Shown here piece by piece: positions 19,425-31,703 of a DNA stretch of 64,000 bases (position 1 is the stretch's first letter; each line of letters starts with the position of its first letter). Made by a program: the position numbers and the translations under genes. The notes below the pieces were generated by a model. It had not been told where the DNA came from. It was given only the letters and a program-made list of their open reading frames with translations, and did not search any database. The DNA comes from Plasmopara viticola. Lineage: Eukaryota; Oomycota; Peronosporomycetes; Peronosporales; Peronosporaceae. Where the stretch lies: the NCBI GenBank assembly GCA_001695595.3, contig MBPM02000032.1, positions 496,001 to 560,000 of the forward strand, given 5' to 3'.

Positions 19425-21174
19425 CTGAATTGAAATTCACTTTGAGTACTGAGTACCGTCTTTGTGACTTCTCAGGCAACAAGAGTGAGAAGCTGACCTC
19501 TCTATGTAGTTCAAAAGACTACCGCTGTGGCGATGCCATCTCCGATTTGGATATTTATTTAGCTCAAAAGTGAAGCTTATTGTGCCTTTAATATTTCCCA
19601 GTAAAGCTGAGCGCGATTGACCCTAAAGTTTATTCTAAATAAAACGAGACGTCTTGCGCTGCTCCATAAGCATTTTGCGTTGCTGTCTTCTATTTCAAGA
19701 AGACCGACACTGCCAAAGTTTTGGCACTATTGTACCCCATGCTGATGTCTAGTATGCCGCAATGCTATACAGTGCCTCGCCTAGTGAAATATGTCCGTTC
19801 ATCTTTAAATGCATAAAAGGAAGCTTTTCAAATGCCTCGGCCTGCCACCGTCAATACTCTCAATGATATACAGCAAAGGCTGTCCACGACAAGCGTTTCT
19901 CAGTGGCTCCGTGTGCATGCTTCGAGTTTCACATTTTATATAGGCGTCTATAACTTGCATAGTCTACAGCAAACGCACGGTTGCTCAATGCATAACGTGC
20001 AAATCCAAGTGCATCTACAAGGCTTCTTCTTGATGACTTGGTCGAAAGTCGTACAAGTTGTTTATGGCACCCCAAGTGGAGATATAGGATTAATCATATA
20101 ATGCTTCAGCTTTAAGCCATCTCAGCCACTTGTAGTAAATAGCGAGTGTTGTTCCACAAAAGCACTGCTCAAGATCCTGCGTGCCACTTTAACACTTCAT
20201 CCAAAGCAAAGCTTTGACCCGTTGTCCTTGTCACCATTGGCCTAGCTCTGTCTATTATACGTTCAGTACATCAAGCGTCCGCGTGGATAGTTTTCTGCTC
20301 ATAAGCTGAGGTGGGCCGATTACTCAGCATTCACGCAAGAAGCTTAGCGGATGGCACTAAACCCAGATACATGTTCTTTCTGCGTCATACCTTGCATCTA
20401 GATAATCAATTATGAAACGCACGACTATGACGATTCTTGGTGGCGATCATTTGAACATGTTTGATTGACGCCCAGAATTCGGTACTCGATTTCTGAACCT
20501 TTTCAAGATTCATTAAGTTCAGGCTTGCGCGCAGAATCTGAGCTATCAATCCAAAGCTCTTTGAGACTAGTGCCTACCAACTTACAAAAAGGTACAAGCT
20601 CGGCAGATCCTGGTCCCCGCGTCTAATGGGTGCTGTCCTTTCTTTGCTGTATGTCAGATAGTCGACATGCTGGCTTTTTTCTGGTTTGACGCACTCGACG
20701 CAGCAAAAAAGCTCTAAAAATGCGGGAATCTCAATCACAAAGCATTGGCAAGTTCTGACAACGTCGTCATCCATTCTATTACGAAAGCGGAGGCCCATAG
20801 TATAAGGTCGCCCATGGGCCCTACCTTTGCAAATCGTATCCGACCCTCCCCGTCCTGGAAGAAAATTTAATAGATCATCACAAATTCTTAATTTGATTGG
20901 TTGTGAGATAGCGCTGGTAATACTCTATTCCAGTGGTAGGCCACAGCCTTATTACTATTTCTTAGGATAGATTAAATACTGTATAAACTTTTCGGGCATA
21001 ATCACAGTAAGAGGTCTTCCTGGGCCTTTTTCGAGAGAAGTGCCGTTCATGGTCCTTACAGCGCGCAAAGTGGACGAGCAAACTGCTCAGCATTATGGCC
21101 TGGATCAGCCGGGCAGTATCCATTTGACAGGTTCTTTCCATTCTTATCTGACCTGCTGTCGAGAACGTAAGTAG

Positions 21175-21780
21175 ACCTTTTACGTGGCGACGACTACGAG
21201 GCTCGCTTCGAGGTCAATCCTGGAGATATTAGTCGAGGTATATTTACTTCCAATCTAGGCTTTCCAGGCAGGCATTTACTTCTATCAAGCGGCAGCAGCT
21301 GCAGCTACAGCGTCAGGACCAGCCGGTTCACCAAGTCATCTGCAAAAACCAATATAGCTAAACTGCGAGGACTTTATCGTCCAGGATTACGATACGTGCC
21401 GTGGATGATGCCGCAATCAAGCCCTCGACCATCGTTGAGTCCTTCCAGAGCATGAGCGAAGCGTATGACGATAATAAATGTCATTTTACCGCCGACGAAT
21501 GGTATTTGATAGCAGCAAAGCTCTGTCAGACTTTGAAGTACAGGATCCTGACGTTTTGCGTGAGTGAAGGTGCTTAATTGGCTCATTAAAGAGACAACAT
21601 TCTCGTGGACATTTACGTAGCGCGATCCATTACAATTTGAGGTTGTGGAAGCAACATTAAAGTCTCAAAGGCAATGACAGCGGTGTCAACAGGCTGGTCA
21701 TAACATAAGATGTTGTCGTCAATCATGTGCGGCACGCCAACATGCAAGTTTCAGAGCAAAATTTTCTCGCGCCTAATTTT
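21175..21780. repeat. Unidentified repeat R2, copy 1
   Basis: The order of words (ggcagcagctgcagctacag, ctgcgaggac, accgccgacgaatg, gttttgcgtgag, ttgaggttgtg) is repeated at 53610-54250, and partly at 28860-29160. No intact frame is present here. It could be a separate gag-like region; the family was not recognised. Confidence 0.5.
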
Positions 21781-24660
21781 AACGTCTTGGGGTGCACAAA
21801 GTGCTGACCGCGGTCAAGGATATGTCATGCTTGAATGTATAAAACAGATCGTATAGATCGACTAGATCGAGTGCGCTGTACATCGATATTCTAATCGTGT
21901 TGATTCGTATCGCTGGCTTTTACGAAATAGCGCCAAGATCGATATGATGGCCAAATATAGCTAGTTATAAGCGTTCACGATGCGCCATTTGCAATGAGCC
22001 TTTCTGCCATAAAAAAACGGTGTTAAATGGAAAAATATGCGCGTCCAACTTCTTCCCTCGTCTTGGTTTGCACTAGAAGTTACGCTAATAAAGCCACGCT
22101 GCATCTTAGATTAATGCTTCTGTCGTGCTTCGCAATTTTGCTTTCTGAATTCAATTAATATACATAGCGCTTCTTTCACACGGGATTGCTGATGAAGGGG
22201 CTCATAAAAAGTAATTTAGCGGATATAATACGCATCAAATGATTTCTTTTTAATTGAGAACCTACTTTGAATACTAAGACGACGACGTGTGCCGTCTGAG
22301 CCAACAAAATCTTAAAGTTGATCTCTTCCAAAGGTCAAATGAATATTGCTGTGGAGATGCTATTGACCTCATAACGTTTTGAGCTCCGCTATGAATATTT
22401 CGTTCAGCTCAAGCACAGATTCTAAAAATGAGACTCATTGTGATTTTGAAACATACCGGTCTCTCCTTTTGGCAAAACCGAGCGCTTTTAACTCTAACGT
22501 CTACTTTAGACCCTACGAGACGTCTTAGGCTACTCAATAAGTATTTTGCGCTACTTTCTTATACGATCGACGCTGCCAAAGGTTTTTTTCGTGATGGTAG
22601 TGCTGTACCTCATGCTGACGTCTGCATGCTGCAATGCTATGCAGCGCCTCGCTTACAGGATATGCTTGTTTAAATTTGGACGCGCCAAAAAAGCTTCGTC
22701 CTGAATACCTCGGCCTTTAATCAACTATATTGCACGGTATACAGCAAGTGCATTCTATAACAGCGTTTCTTAGTGGTCCCCGTACAGCCTTTAAATGTTT
22801 AGCTTCTAGTATAGCCAGACCTGCATTGCATAGTCTACAGCGGACGCAAGGTAGCTCAAACTATAAAAGGCGGATCCACGCATATCTGCAGGACTACTCC
22901 TATATATCTTGGCTAGAAGCCTTTTAAGTTTCTAGTGGTACGCAGCAATTGCTGGCTTGTTAAGCCATTTTGCGGTTGTTCATGATTCACTGCACGGGCA
23001 GTGGTAGGGGTTTCCGATCCCGTCACAGAATAAATCCACCTAAGCCACTTATGGCAAGCAGCGAGTGCTGTTTCAAAAGAGCACTGCTCAAGGTCCTACG
23101 TGCCACTTTAACACTCCACTCATAAGCATCGTTTCGAGCATCAGTCTTCTAACTTAGTCCCTTAAATGCTCTGTACGTCGACCGTCCGAGACCATAGTGC
23201 TAATGCACTCTAGCCGAGTTGAGTCTATAATTCATCGAATCTACGCAAGGATTAAAGCGAATGGTACTCAATCATCACTCATGTGTCATACCTCTATCTA
23301 CCTTTGAGATCAACCAAAACCGCTCGGCATATGATTAGTTCCTTTGATGGTAAGCATAATAACGAATTTGATCGACGCTTAAGAGTCGATGTATAATGTC
23401 CACCGATTATTGAGACTCTTGGCGATTTTTCACCAGTCAAAAAAAGCGCACGATCTAAGCTATCGAGCCCAGAGTTTTTCGGGACAAGGCCTACCGACTT
23501 ACAATAATTATTTTGAGCTCGTCAGGGCTGGAACAACTCGCGTCAAACAGGTTCTGTCATCTCTTCACAGTATGTCAGATAGTCGACTTGATAGATTTTT
23601 TGGATCCGAAATTCTTGACGTGCTCGACGTAGGAAAAACCCATCGAAGAAATGCGGGAATCGTCAAAAATAAAGCATTGAAGAATTTATCGTTACTGACT
23701 AGTTGCTCGAAATATTTGGATAATTTCAAAACTAAAGCAGAGGCTCGTAATAGTTGGAACTCTTCAGGTTGTGGCTTTGCAAACCTTATTCTTCCCATCC
23801 CATCTAGAAGGAAGTCCAACTAAATCTCTTAATATTGATTGATTGTGAGACAGCACTGATAATATCGATATGGTAGACCAAACGCTTCCTACCAAGTCAT
23901 TTTCTTTGATAAAAAATTATACTGTGTTAAAACAACTCGCATATCCGCCAAAAGATCATGCTAAACCAATAATCCTTTCAAGGAGAAGTGCCTTTCGTAG
24001 ATGCCTTGTCCTTACAGCACACAAAATAGATGGCCTGCAACGACCGGATAGTAATCAGTAAAAAAAATTATACTTTCACATTTGAACTGCTGTCGAGAAA
24101 GGAGTAGACCTCTCGCGGGACGGTGACTTACATCGGAAGGCGAGTCGAATGCCCCTAGCCCACCGCGTGGGACTTTGGCCAATAGGCCTAACCTTAAAAA
24201 TAAATCGAGTTTGTGGTCTTTGGTCGCAACCATTTCTCCGAGCGATAATCTATATTGAGACCCTATGAGTCAGAGCACCCTAATCCAGGTCGAGTCTTTG
24301 CCCCTGTGTAGCCTCCTCTGTCGATTTGTATGAGGTATTTCGCATTGCCAATACAAACCTTCAATCTTTTTTCCTTAGTGCTGATATTGACCGACATAGT
24401 TATTGATAGCTTCAAGCTTCTTTGCAGCTCTAGGGGCGAAGGCTAGACAACTGTGCCTAGCGCGCACAAAGCACGCCTTGTCATACTTATCGCCCATAGG
24501 TGGTGGTGCTTGTAGACCAAGATAGGATGATAGGCAAATCCACAAGGTAAAGCCTCTAGCAGCACCATGAAGGAGAGTTTTCCTTGTGTAAACGGACGTC
24601 TTGCGAACGATCTTTGGAAAATTGCACGTTCTGTAAAGAGAACTGTCTGCCACATAGCTT
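21781..24660 (-). mobile_element. Degenerate Gypsy-family element, copy G2
   Basis: The minus strand at about 21950-21790 matches the reverse-transcriptase block (MYSALDLVDLYDLF, about 21880-21840). The shared mid-element words at 23560-23700 and the gag-like block near 24000-24060 follow in the same order as G1. From 24400 to 24660 it resembles the upstream ends of sister elements. It is heavily decayed. Confidence 0.55.
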
Positions 24661-25290
24661 TCGGTCTTACAGGATGTCGATATGTGGACTAACTTTACCA
24701 GTCAGTCCACATCCCAATATTATTTTGCGCATATTGCGTAGTGAAAAGCAAATGCAAACAACATTTGCTGAAGTCATATGGTGATCTTTGCGGCCTTTAA
24801 ATCAAAATGAAAAGCTTGTCGAAATTATCATGATAAGGCTATTGACTAGATAACGTTGTTGCCGCCGAACATAGTAAAATAAGACGCCTTTGTAGACTCG
24901 TAAAAAAAGAACAAAGTTGGCATAGTAGGGAATATGCGAATGGAATTCGCTACGCGGCCGTCACCCTCCAATTACCGGCCATTGCCCGTACATTAATGTT
25001 GGACATATGGCCATATGTAGAATCTTCAGATAGATACTTTACATTCTGTTTGGCTTTAGTTTTATCGTATAGCTATTAAAATCTATAAATTTTAATTTAT
25101 AAGTTAGAAAAATAAAGTCTACTTTCGTTTATACTCCACACCAAAATAAAGTCGCAAAACATCAGTATCTTGACGCTGCTTTTACCCATTTAAAGTTTTA
25201 TGGAAACGTACCAAGCTTAAATATCAGCCATTTACGCGACTAAAGAGCAAGCTAGTTGTGGCTTGAACCAATGGTATCCAGAAGACGGGC
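24661..25290. other. Intergenic, AT-rich, no gene seen
   Basis: No coding pattern or clear repeat. A solo LTR of the adjacent Copia element could lie here, but no matching second copy was found. Confidence 0.4.
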
Positions 25291-25557
25291 ACATTGTTAC
25301 TGTTTAGCACACCCGGTGGAGACAGCAACAGTGACGTCATGGATAGGTGCGTCGACAGGCGTACTCAAGATGATTGTGCCCGGATTGTAGGTCGTTGCAT
25401 TTGGCTTAGTCGTAGCAAGTTGTTGCGATCTGAGGCACTTATAAATAAATCTACTTTGTCTACTGCACGAGTGATCGTATTTGTTAGGCTATAAGCCCAG
25501 GCCCCACAGACTCTAATTTCTTCGCCTTTACCCTTAACATCGTCTTCATCGCCACCA

Positions 25558-28500
25558 TGGACGTCAGATCTAGCCGGATCAACAAGTTCGACAAAACAAA
25601 TTTTCATACGTGGGAGTTAAGATGCAAATGGTGTTGGAGAAAGGCGACCTCCGGGAATTCGCGAGCAGGGGAATCAAGCTTGAGCAGCTGAGTAACCCGA
25701 TGGAGCAGTCAACATTTGAGCGTAAGCCTTCAAAAACTTTGGTGATAATCTGTTTTGCGATGGAGGACTCGCAGCTGCCGCTAGTTTGCTCGACCAAGGA
25801 TGCGTACGATGCATGGTCGAGATCGAAGTCGCATTTCGAGAAGGAGACTTTGGCTAACAATTTTTTCTTTGTCGACGCTTCTCCGCGACAATGATGAGTT
25901 AAGATGATGATGTGCTTGGGTGCGTTAACAAGATGAAGACGCGGGTGGAACAGCTCGGTTGAGTGGGATCTCCGGTCAGCGAAAACTATATGGCCATCAG
26001 ATTTGAAAAACTCGTTTGAGTTTTTGATCACGGCCCTTCAATTAGACTCGGTAACGCGGGAACGCGTAAAGTCTCGACAATTCAATGAGGACATGAAGCG
26101 CAAACAGAAAGATAGTGACCTCAATCAAGCGTCGCTCATACAAGGTCAAGCGTTAATGTCAAGTAATCCAGGACGGCGTAAGAGTCATCAAGTGCCGGTA
26201 AAGACTCGCAACGTCTGTCATTTCTGCAGTAAAAGCGGGCCCTAGTTCGCCAATGTCCTGTAGGGATTCGTGAAAACGCAGAGCGGGCATGCGAACATCG
26301 CACAGCCTGTAGATAACGCTGCTATTTCCTCTTTCCGTCTGGCGGAGACGCGAGTATCACCTGGGACAGTTACGTGGGTTTGGTCTATTTGGATGACTTG
26401 GATACAACGCAGCACATGACGTGCTCCAAAAAGTACATAAAACTACAGGGTTATCCATTCCCGTGGACGAATATCTCGCGGACGACGGTCTTATTCAAGT
26501 AGTTGGTAGGGGTGACATTGTCATCACCATGACAATCCCTCGTAAAAGATTTTCTATCGAACATGTGGCATATCCCCAAAGTTTCGCGCAATTTGTTCTC
26601 CGTCGGCCGCTTTACTAAGGATGTCAGTCCGGTGGCGGTTGAGAGCGACAAATGCTACGAGCACGCAAAAAGGTTTCGTTGAAAATTTGGCCCACGAAAA
26701 GACGAAGAGCTGTTTAGATTGTACATGAAGCCACTGTTCACGAATGAGGCCAATGTGATCAGTACGTCGGAAGTCATGGATACACCACTTCGTGCCTCTG
26801 GCACCCTCGACTCGGTCATATTGGTTATGGCGACCAAGATGCCAATACCAAAAAGGACTATGACACTGGCATCGGCTTGACCTCGGTGAGCCAGTGAGAG
26901 CTCTGTTCAGGTTGTGCGCTTGGGAAAACGGACAAGGGCCAGCTATATAAAGTCATTCCCAGGTCGCGCCAAAAAATTGTTAGAATCATACACAACGACA
27001 TTCTTTGGCTTATGCAATTATCTCCATTCGGTGACAAGCGCTATAACGTCACGTTCATCGACAAGAAATCGCGTTTTTGTGTCGATTTTCTTCTGAAAAG
27101 CAAATCTGAGGCGGCCGACAAGCTTGTCAAATTTGTCGCATTGGCCGAGACAAGAGACAAACAAGCGGGTCAAGACAGTTTGATTTGACAATGGTGACGA
27201 GAACGGTTCTGGCGCAATGACCAAGTTCTGTGCGAGACGTAGCATCATTCAAAAGTTCACGCCCCCGTACACTCCTCAATTTGTTTAATTAGCGGAATGG
27301 ATGAACCGTACGCTTGTGGAATGAACTTGCTGCATGCTGGAACATGCTGGCTTATCTAAGTCAAACTGGGGCGAAGGTAGTGATGGTGACCAGAATTCTT
27401 CGAATTCGCATGCTGTCAGTCACAACAAGTCATCGCACTATGTTTGGGCGAGCAAAAAAGCACTGCTAGCAAATTCGGTTGCCACGCGTACATTCAACTT
27501 TTACAAACGAAGCGCTTCAAACTGATATATCGATCGGAACGCTGTCATGTTCTCGGATATTTAGATTGTGAGAAGGCGTACCGTTAAAAAGATATGGCAA
27601 CGGTCATTTGTTGGTCAGTCGGTCGCAATGAGCAATTAATGGAGTACGTCTTCGACGATGGAAGATAAAAATTTCAATAGTGAAGTTTTGGCGTTTCGAG
27701 TCAAGAAAAATCAAGCTGGCGAAGTTGAGCGGTACCACGCACGTCTGGTAAACAGAGACTTTTCACAAAAATATGGCATTAACTTTAAGGAGACCTTCAC
27801 GCCCGTTGCCAAAATTACTTCCATCAGGTTTTTGCTCAGTTTGTCGTCCAAATACAGTCTCACCGTCCATCGAATAAATATGAAAGCGGCTTTTTTCAAT
27901 GGCTTCCTCGATTACAACTTCTTCATTGTGCAGCCGGACGGATTTGGTAAATCAATTTATAAGTGCGAGTTCCAGCGATCATTGTGTGGTCTCAAGCAAT
28001 TACCTCAAATGCGGATCAATATAAATCGAGGATTTTATGCTTGATTTGAACTTCATGAAGTGCAAGTCGGGCCACCGCTTATATATGAAACGTGACAAAC
28101 TCATCATCATTTTGTTTGCGCCTTAGTTGAAGACTTATCCTCGCAAGAAGATAGGACGAGATGCTCCAAGAAACTAAGCGAGCGCACAACAAATTTTGAG
28201 ATGACCAACATGGGCAAGCTGAGCTACTTTCTTGGAATGGAGATCATGCAAGGCACCACAAGCGGATCAGTCACAATGCGGCGGACCAAATGCAGAAACG
28301 ATGTCCTGCAAAATTGAAGACGGATGAAAGCAAGCCCGTACGGACACCGCAAGATCCAGGCCTTAAGCTGACAAAGTCAATGTCTGAAGGCGGCTGCAAG
28401 CACGATGTGAAATGGCGGGTGTGCCGTGCCAAAATTTGGCGGAATGTTCCATGCATATTACGACCGAAACGCGTCCGGATCTCGCGGCAGTACGAATGCC

Positions 28501-28560
28501 TAGCCACTTCTCCGCGAACCTGTGCCCGAGTTAAGTTTAGGCGTGCTCGAAGAAAGCTGA
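25558..28560 (+). mobile_element. Degenerate Ty1/Copia element
   Basis: The plus strand keeps the Copia order in broken frames: gag start (MDVRSSRINKFDKTNFHTWE, ATG 25558), gag continuation (25612-25894, including FAMEDSQLPLVCSTKDAYDAW), a zinc-knuckle start (CHFCSKSG, 26215), protease/pre-integrase (TTQHMTCSKKYIKN near 26410), integrase (about 26700-27350, ending LAEWMNRTLVE) and reverse transcriptase (27658-28300). It lacks a clear RNase H end, and LTRs were not identified. It is an old, inactive copy. Confidence 0.8.
27658..28044 (+). pseudogene. Copia reverse-transcriptase remnant
   Basis: An ATG-initiated open stretch of 128 codons matches the Copia polymerase: ARLVNRDFSQKYGINFKETF, TPVAKITSIRFLLSL, MKAAFFNG, and QPDGF followed by SLCGLKQ. 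The first catalytic aspartate (normally D-V/M-K-x-A-F-x-N-G) reads N at 27877-27879. The later YVDD box is degraded to VED. It is enzymatically dead as read. Confidence 0.8.
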
Positions 28561-28599
28561 TTTAGGTTTGTCGCTGTGAGATAGGCCTCCGGGGTGCTC

Positions 28600-28859
28600 T
28601 AAAGCCCAATAACGCCAAACTTAATTGATCAAGAAATGGCTGCATTTATCATATTCTTTTGCAGTAAGTGCTGACAAATAAAAAACTTGTCCGCAGATGA
28701 ACGCGCTAATGTTGCTGCTGCTTTTGTTGAGCTGGTTGCTTGCAAGAAAAAAAAACACTTGAGCTGTAGATGGCAAAACGCAAAGTGAACATATTTATAG
28801 AGGTCCTACACGGCAAATAAGTTCAAAGTATCGCAAACGGCTCGGGAGCCCAGGGATGA
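28600..28859. other. Spacer after Copia element
   Basis: No gene seen; AT-rich. Confidence 0.4.
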
Positions 28860-29160
28860 CTACGCACGATCGATGCAAATTGTCCAATAGGTTTTGTCGA
28901 CCAGCCATATGGTCGTCACTGGTCGGAAATCGGCTTTGATGGACGCCCTGGACAATGCTTTACCAGAAGCATCAGTATAGCGCCGACAATGATTCTCGTT
29001 TCTATCACAGCTCTGACAGACTTGAAAATACAGGCTCCCGCCGTTTTGCGCGCCCGATCGGCTCATTAGGAAGACCTACATCCTCGCGAACATTCACGCA
29101 GCACGATCTATCACAACTTGAGGTTATAAAAGAAGCTTTACGGCCTTTGGGGCCGTAAAG
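28860..29160. repeat. Unidentified repeat R2, partial copy
   Basis: It shares gccgttttgcg, acatcctcgcgaacattc, gcacgatctatcacaacttg and a following block with R2 at 21560-21660 and 54000-54110. It ends in a small palindrome, ctttacggcc-tttggggccgtaaag, at about 29135-29159. Confidence 0.5.
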
Positions 29161-29459
29161 CAGTATAATGGGTTTGCTTTTAATTTGATTTTAGGCTGTG
29201 GACTCGAATGCTCTTCGATCAAAAGCTGTTGGGAGTATAATTGTAATTATGTGATCACGGCACCCAATCGAAAGTCTATAAATGATGCAGTGCTCTACAG
29301 ATCTAACATGCCGTGTAGCAAATCTCTATTCTGATGTATAGTCAAAGCCTATATGGTGTGTTGCAAGAAATTATGAGCATTACATGTTAAAAAAAGTATC
29401 TTTGGCTAGTTGTACCTTTCTCGGGTCCGAGAGCGACTACTCACTACCTGCACACAAAT

Positions 29460-29580
29460 CGATCAAGCTGATTCGTCAGTGAACAAGTTGTAGCATTGAT
29501 AAGGTTTTGGCATCCACCCGAATCAACGTGGCAACTCACCGCATTTACGGTCTAATTGATGTTCAGATCTTAAGTTTGGT
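29460..29580. repeat. Orphan effector upstream-flank remnant
   Basis: It contains gtagcattgataaggttttggcatccaccc and aacgtggcaactc, matching sequence upstream of E6 (about 33160-33190) and E9 (about 40285-40320), but no effector gene adjoins it. It marks a lost or rearranged copy. Confidence 0.5.
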
Positions 29581-29889
29581 GTAAGTACATGTACGACTTC
29601 GTGATTCCGTCTACGCTTTTACTCAGTGTTGTCTCTTCAACCTTTATATAAACAGCAACAAAGTAATGTAAGCTATCTTTAGACATACTAAGTGCTTTGA
29701 AATTAAGTAGGTATGCCTTAGATTTTGTCTTACTGCTCTCACTTGTAGGAATAATCTTGAAACAACAACGATGCAGTGGCAGCCATTTGTATACATTTCT
29801 GCTCTTTATGGGGGTAATTTGCCATGACATACCTTCAATCTTCGTCCGTGCTCCAAAGCGTTTCATTGAATCATTTAAGTATGTCCTGT

Positions 29890-31460
29890 CATTAAATTCT
29901 CTGATATATTCATCATAACAGGCTTACCAAAATCTTCATATTGTGTTAGCAAATATTAGGCGCTACAGAAATGATCTATAGCAACAATAATGAATGAAGC
30001 AAGACAACAACGGTTAAACAGTGGCCGTGTTGCGAACCCTTCTTCGTACCAGCGCGGATGTATGTACAGTCAAATTACTTTTTACAGTCTAAGAGAGTCT
30101 TGAACGAGAGACACAAGCTGCAAACCAAGTCATAATGTGCACTACACGCGCCACCTACCTAGCGTACAAGTGACAAATTGTGGTGTGATCGGTCTTTGAC
30201 TTTGGTGATAAGTCTACCGCCCTTTGTGCACTAAGACCTTTTCTGGCACGAGTTATACGAGCTAATAGAAAAAGACGTAGTAAGCCTTTCGAATCACGTC
30301 GGTATAACAAGATGGGATGTATAATGTCCAGTGCACTCGATACAATTTATAAGCTACCTATGCTTATACTGTTAGCAAGTACTCAATGCTCGATAAAGAT
30401 GTGATACCATAAGTTCCGAATTTGGCTCGTTATTTACTAGCACTGGCACTTAGCAGTTTACACTAAAAGTTTGAAAGCTGCTTTTGCATATTATCAGCTT
30501 TTCCTATGGAAAAGTGACGTACCCTTGACCATGGTCTGCACTCTGTGTGTCCTGCTCTGGTAATTTTGGTCATGACTTTAGAGCTATCGAACGCGTCTGC
30601 AGGCTCTACAAGGCATATGTACCACATGTGGATTTCAAATCGCGTCAGTGCCAAGAAAATATGTATACCTTGCTTACTATAAACGTCCACGATGTGCCAC
30701 TTGCTATAAGGCTTTCTTTGCCACAAACAATCGGCCTGGAATATGAGGAATTGCCCGCTCAAAATTTTTACTCCTCATGGCTTGCACGGTAGCTTGCGTT
30801 GATGAAGTCGCACTTCTTTATAGATACAAGATACTTCCGTACTATGCGTTACATGCTTCTTAAAACCATTACTAAATCATAGTGCCTTTATTAATTACAC
30901 TGATGAAGAGGCTTATAGACAATACTTTGTCGGATATCATACGAATCAATCGAGTTCTTCTAAGTCAAGAATTTTGTCTGAGTACAAAATTCCTTCTTTG
31001 TGTCGTCTGATTAAACAAAAGTTAGAATCTTATCATTTCTGTCGGTCGAATGACTACCGCTGTGGCGGTGCCATTGAGCTTAATAATATTCCGCGTTCCT
31101 TTATGGACATTTCATTCAGCCCAAGTAGAATTTTTGAAAATGAGACTGATTGTGTCTTTGATCCTTACCGATCTTTTCTCTCGGTAAAGAAAAGCACTAT
31201 TGACTTTATGGTCTACTTTAGACCCCCCCCCTGTCAGTACGTGATGTCCTACGCTCCTCGATAATATCTCTGTGTTGCTGTCTTTAATCTTAAGAGATCG
31301 ATGCTACCAAAGCGTTTTGTCGTGTCATGGTCACAAATACTCGTCATCATTGGCTTCAAATGATGTAAATTGACCGTCTGCGCCAAAAATTCTTTTTCTT
31401 TCTAGCCAAAGTGGGTCAATAACACAGTAAAATCTGCGCAAGGACCAAAGTGAACAAGCT
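29890..31460. mobile_element. Degenerate Gypsy-family fragment G3 with internal flip
   Basis: R4 at 29890-30050 is followed by reverse-transcriptase remnants that read on the plus strand at about 30300-30625. From about 30626 (ttcaaatcgcgtcagtgcca) sequence continues in the minus-sense orientation seen in all sister copies. A local inversion of about 0.3 kb is the simplest explanation. Nothing intact remains. Confidence 0.5.
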
Positions 31461-31703
31461 CCTAGAATGTTTTAAAACATATTTTCCCGAAAAAAGACAA
31501 AATTGACATTTTGGAGAGATAACATTAACGTCACATGGTGTGCTGCAACAAGAGAAGGACATTGCCTAAATGACTTACATACCGTACTAAACAATCTAGA
31601 ACCAATATATTCATCCAGTCAATTATCTCTTTAGTCGTACAATGCTAAAACTGCAACGACTCGAACACAATTGCCATTAAAAGCAATTCCTGAGCTTACG
31701 CAG

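Larger units (their letters stand above)
18200..21175 (-). mobile_element. Degenerate Gypsy-family element, copy G1
   Basis: The minus strand at about 18760-18460 reads reverse-transcriptase remnants equivalent to the Gypsy block that precedes and includes WLVMPxGLxNAPATF (here LLWEYLVMS.KHSNAS). A gag-like block (LSSLLVHFARCK, about 21130-21020) lies upstream in sense. The region in between has only broken frames. The element is interrupted by a SINE-like LINE derivative at 19083-19412. Confidence 0.55.

Noticed and set aside
30547..30792. 81-codon open frame on the plus strand
   Set aside because: It spans the inverted reverse-transcriptase fragment in the wrong frame and resembles antisense frames in sister copies.
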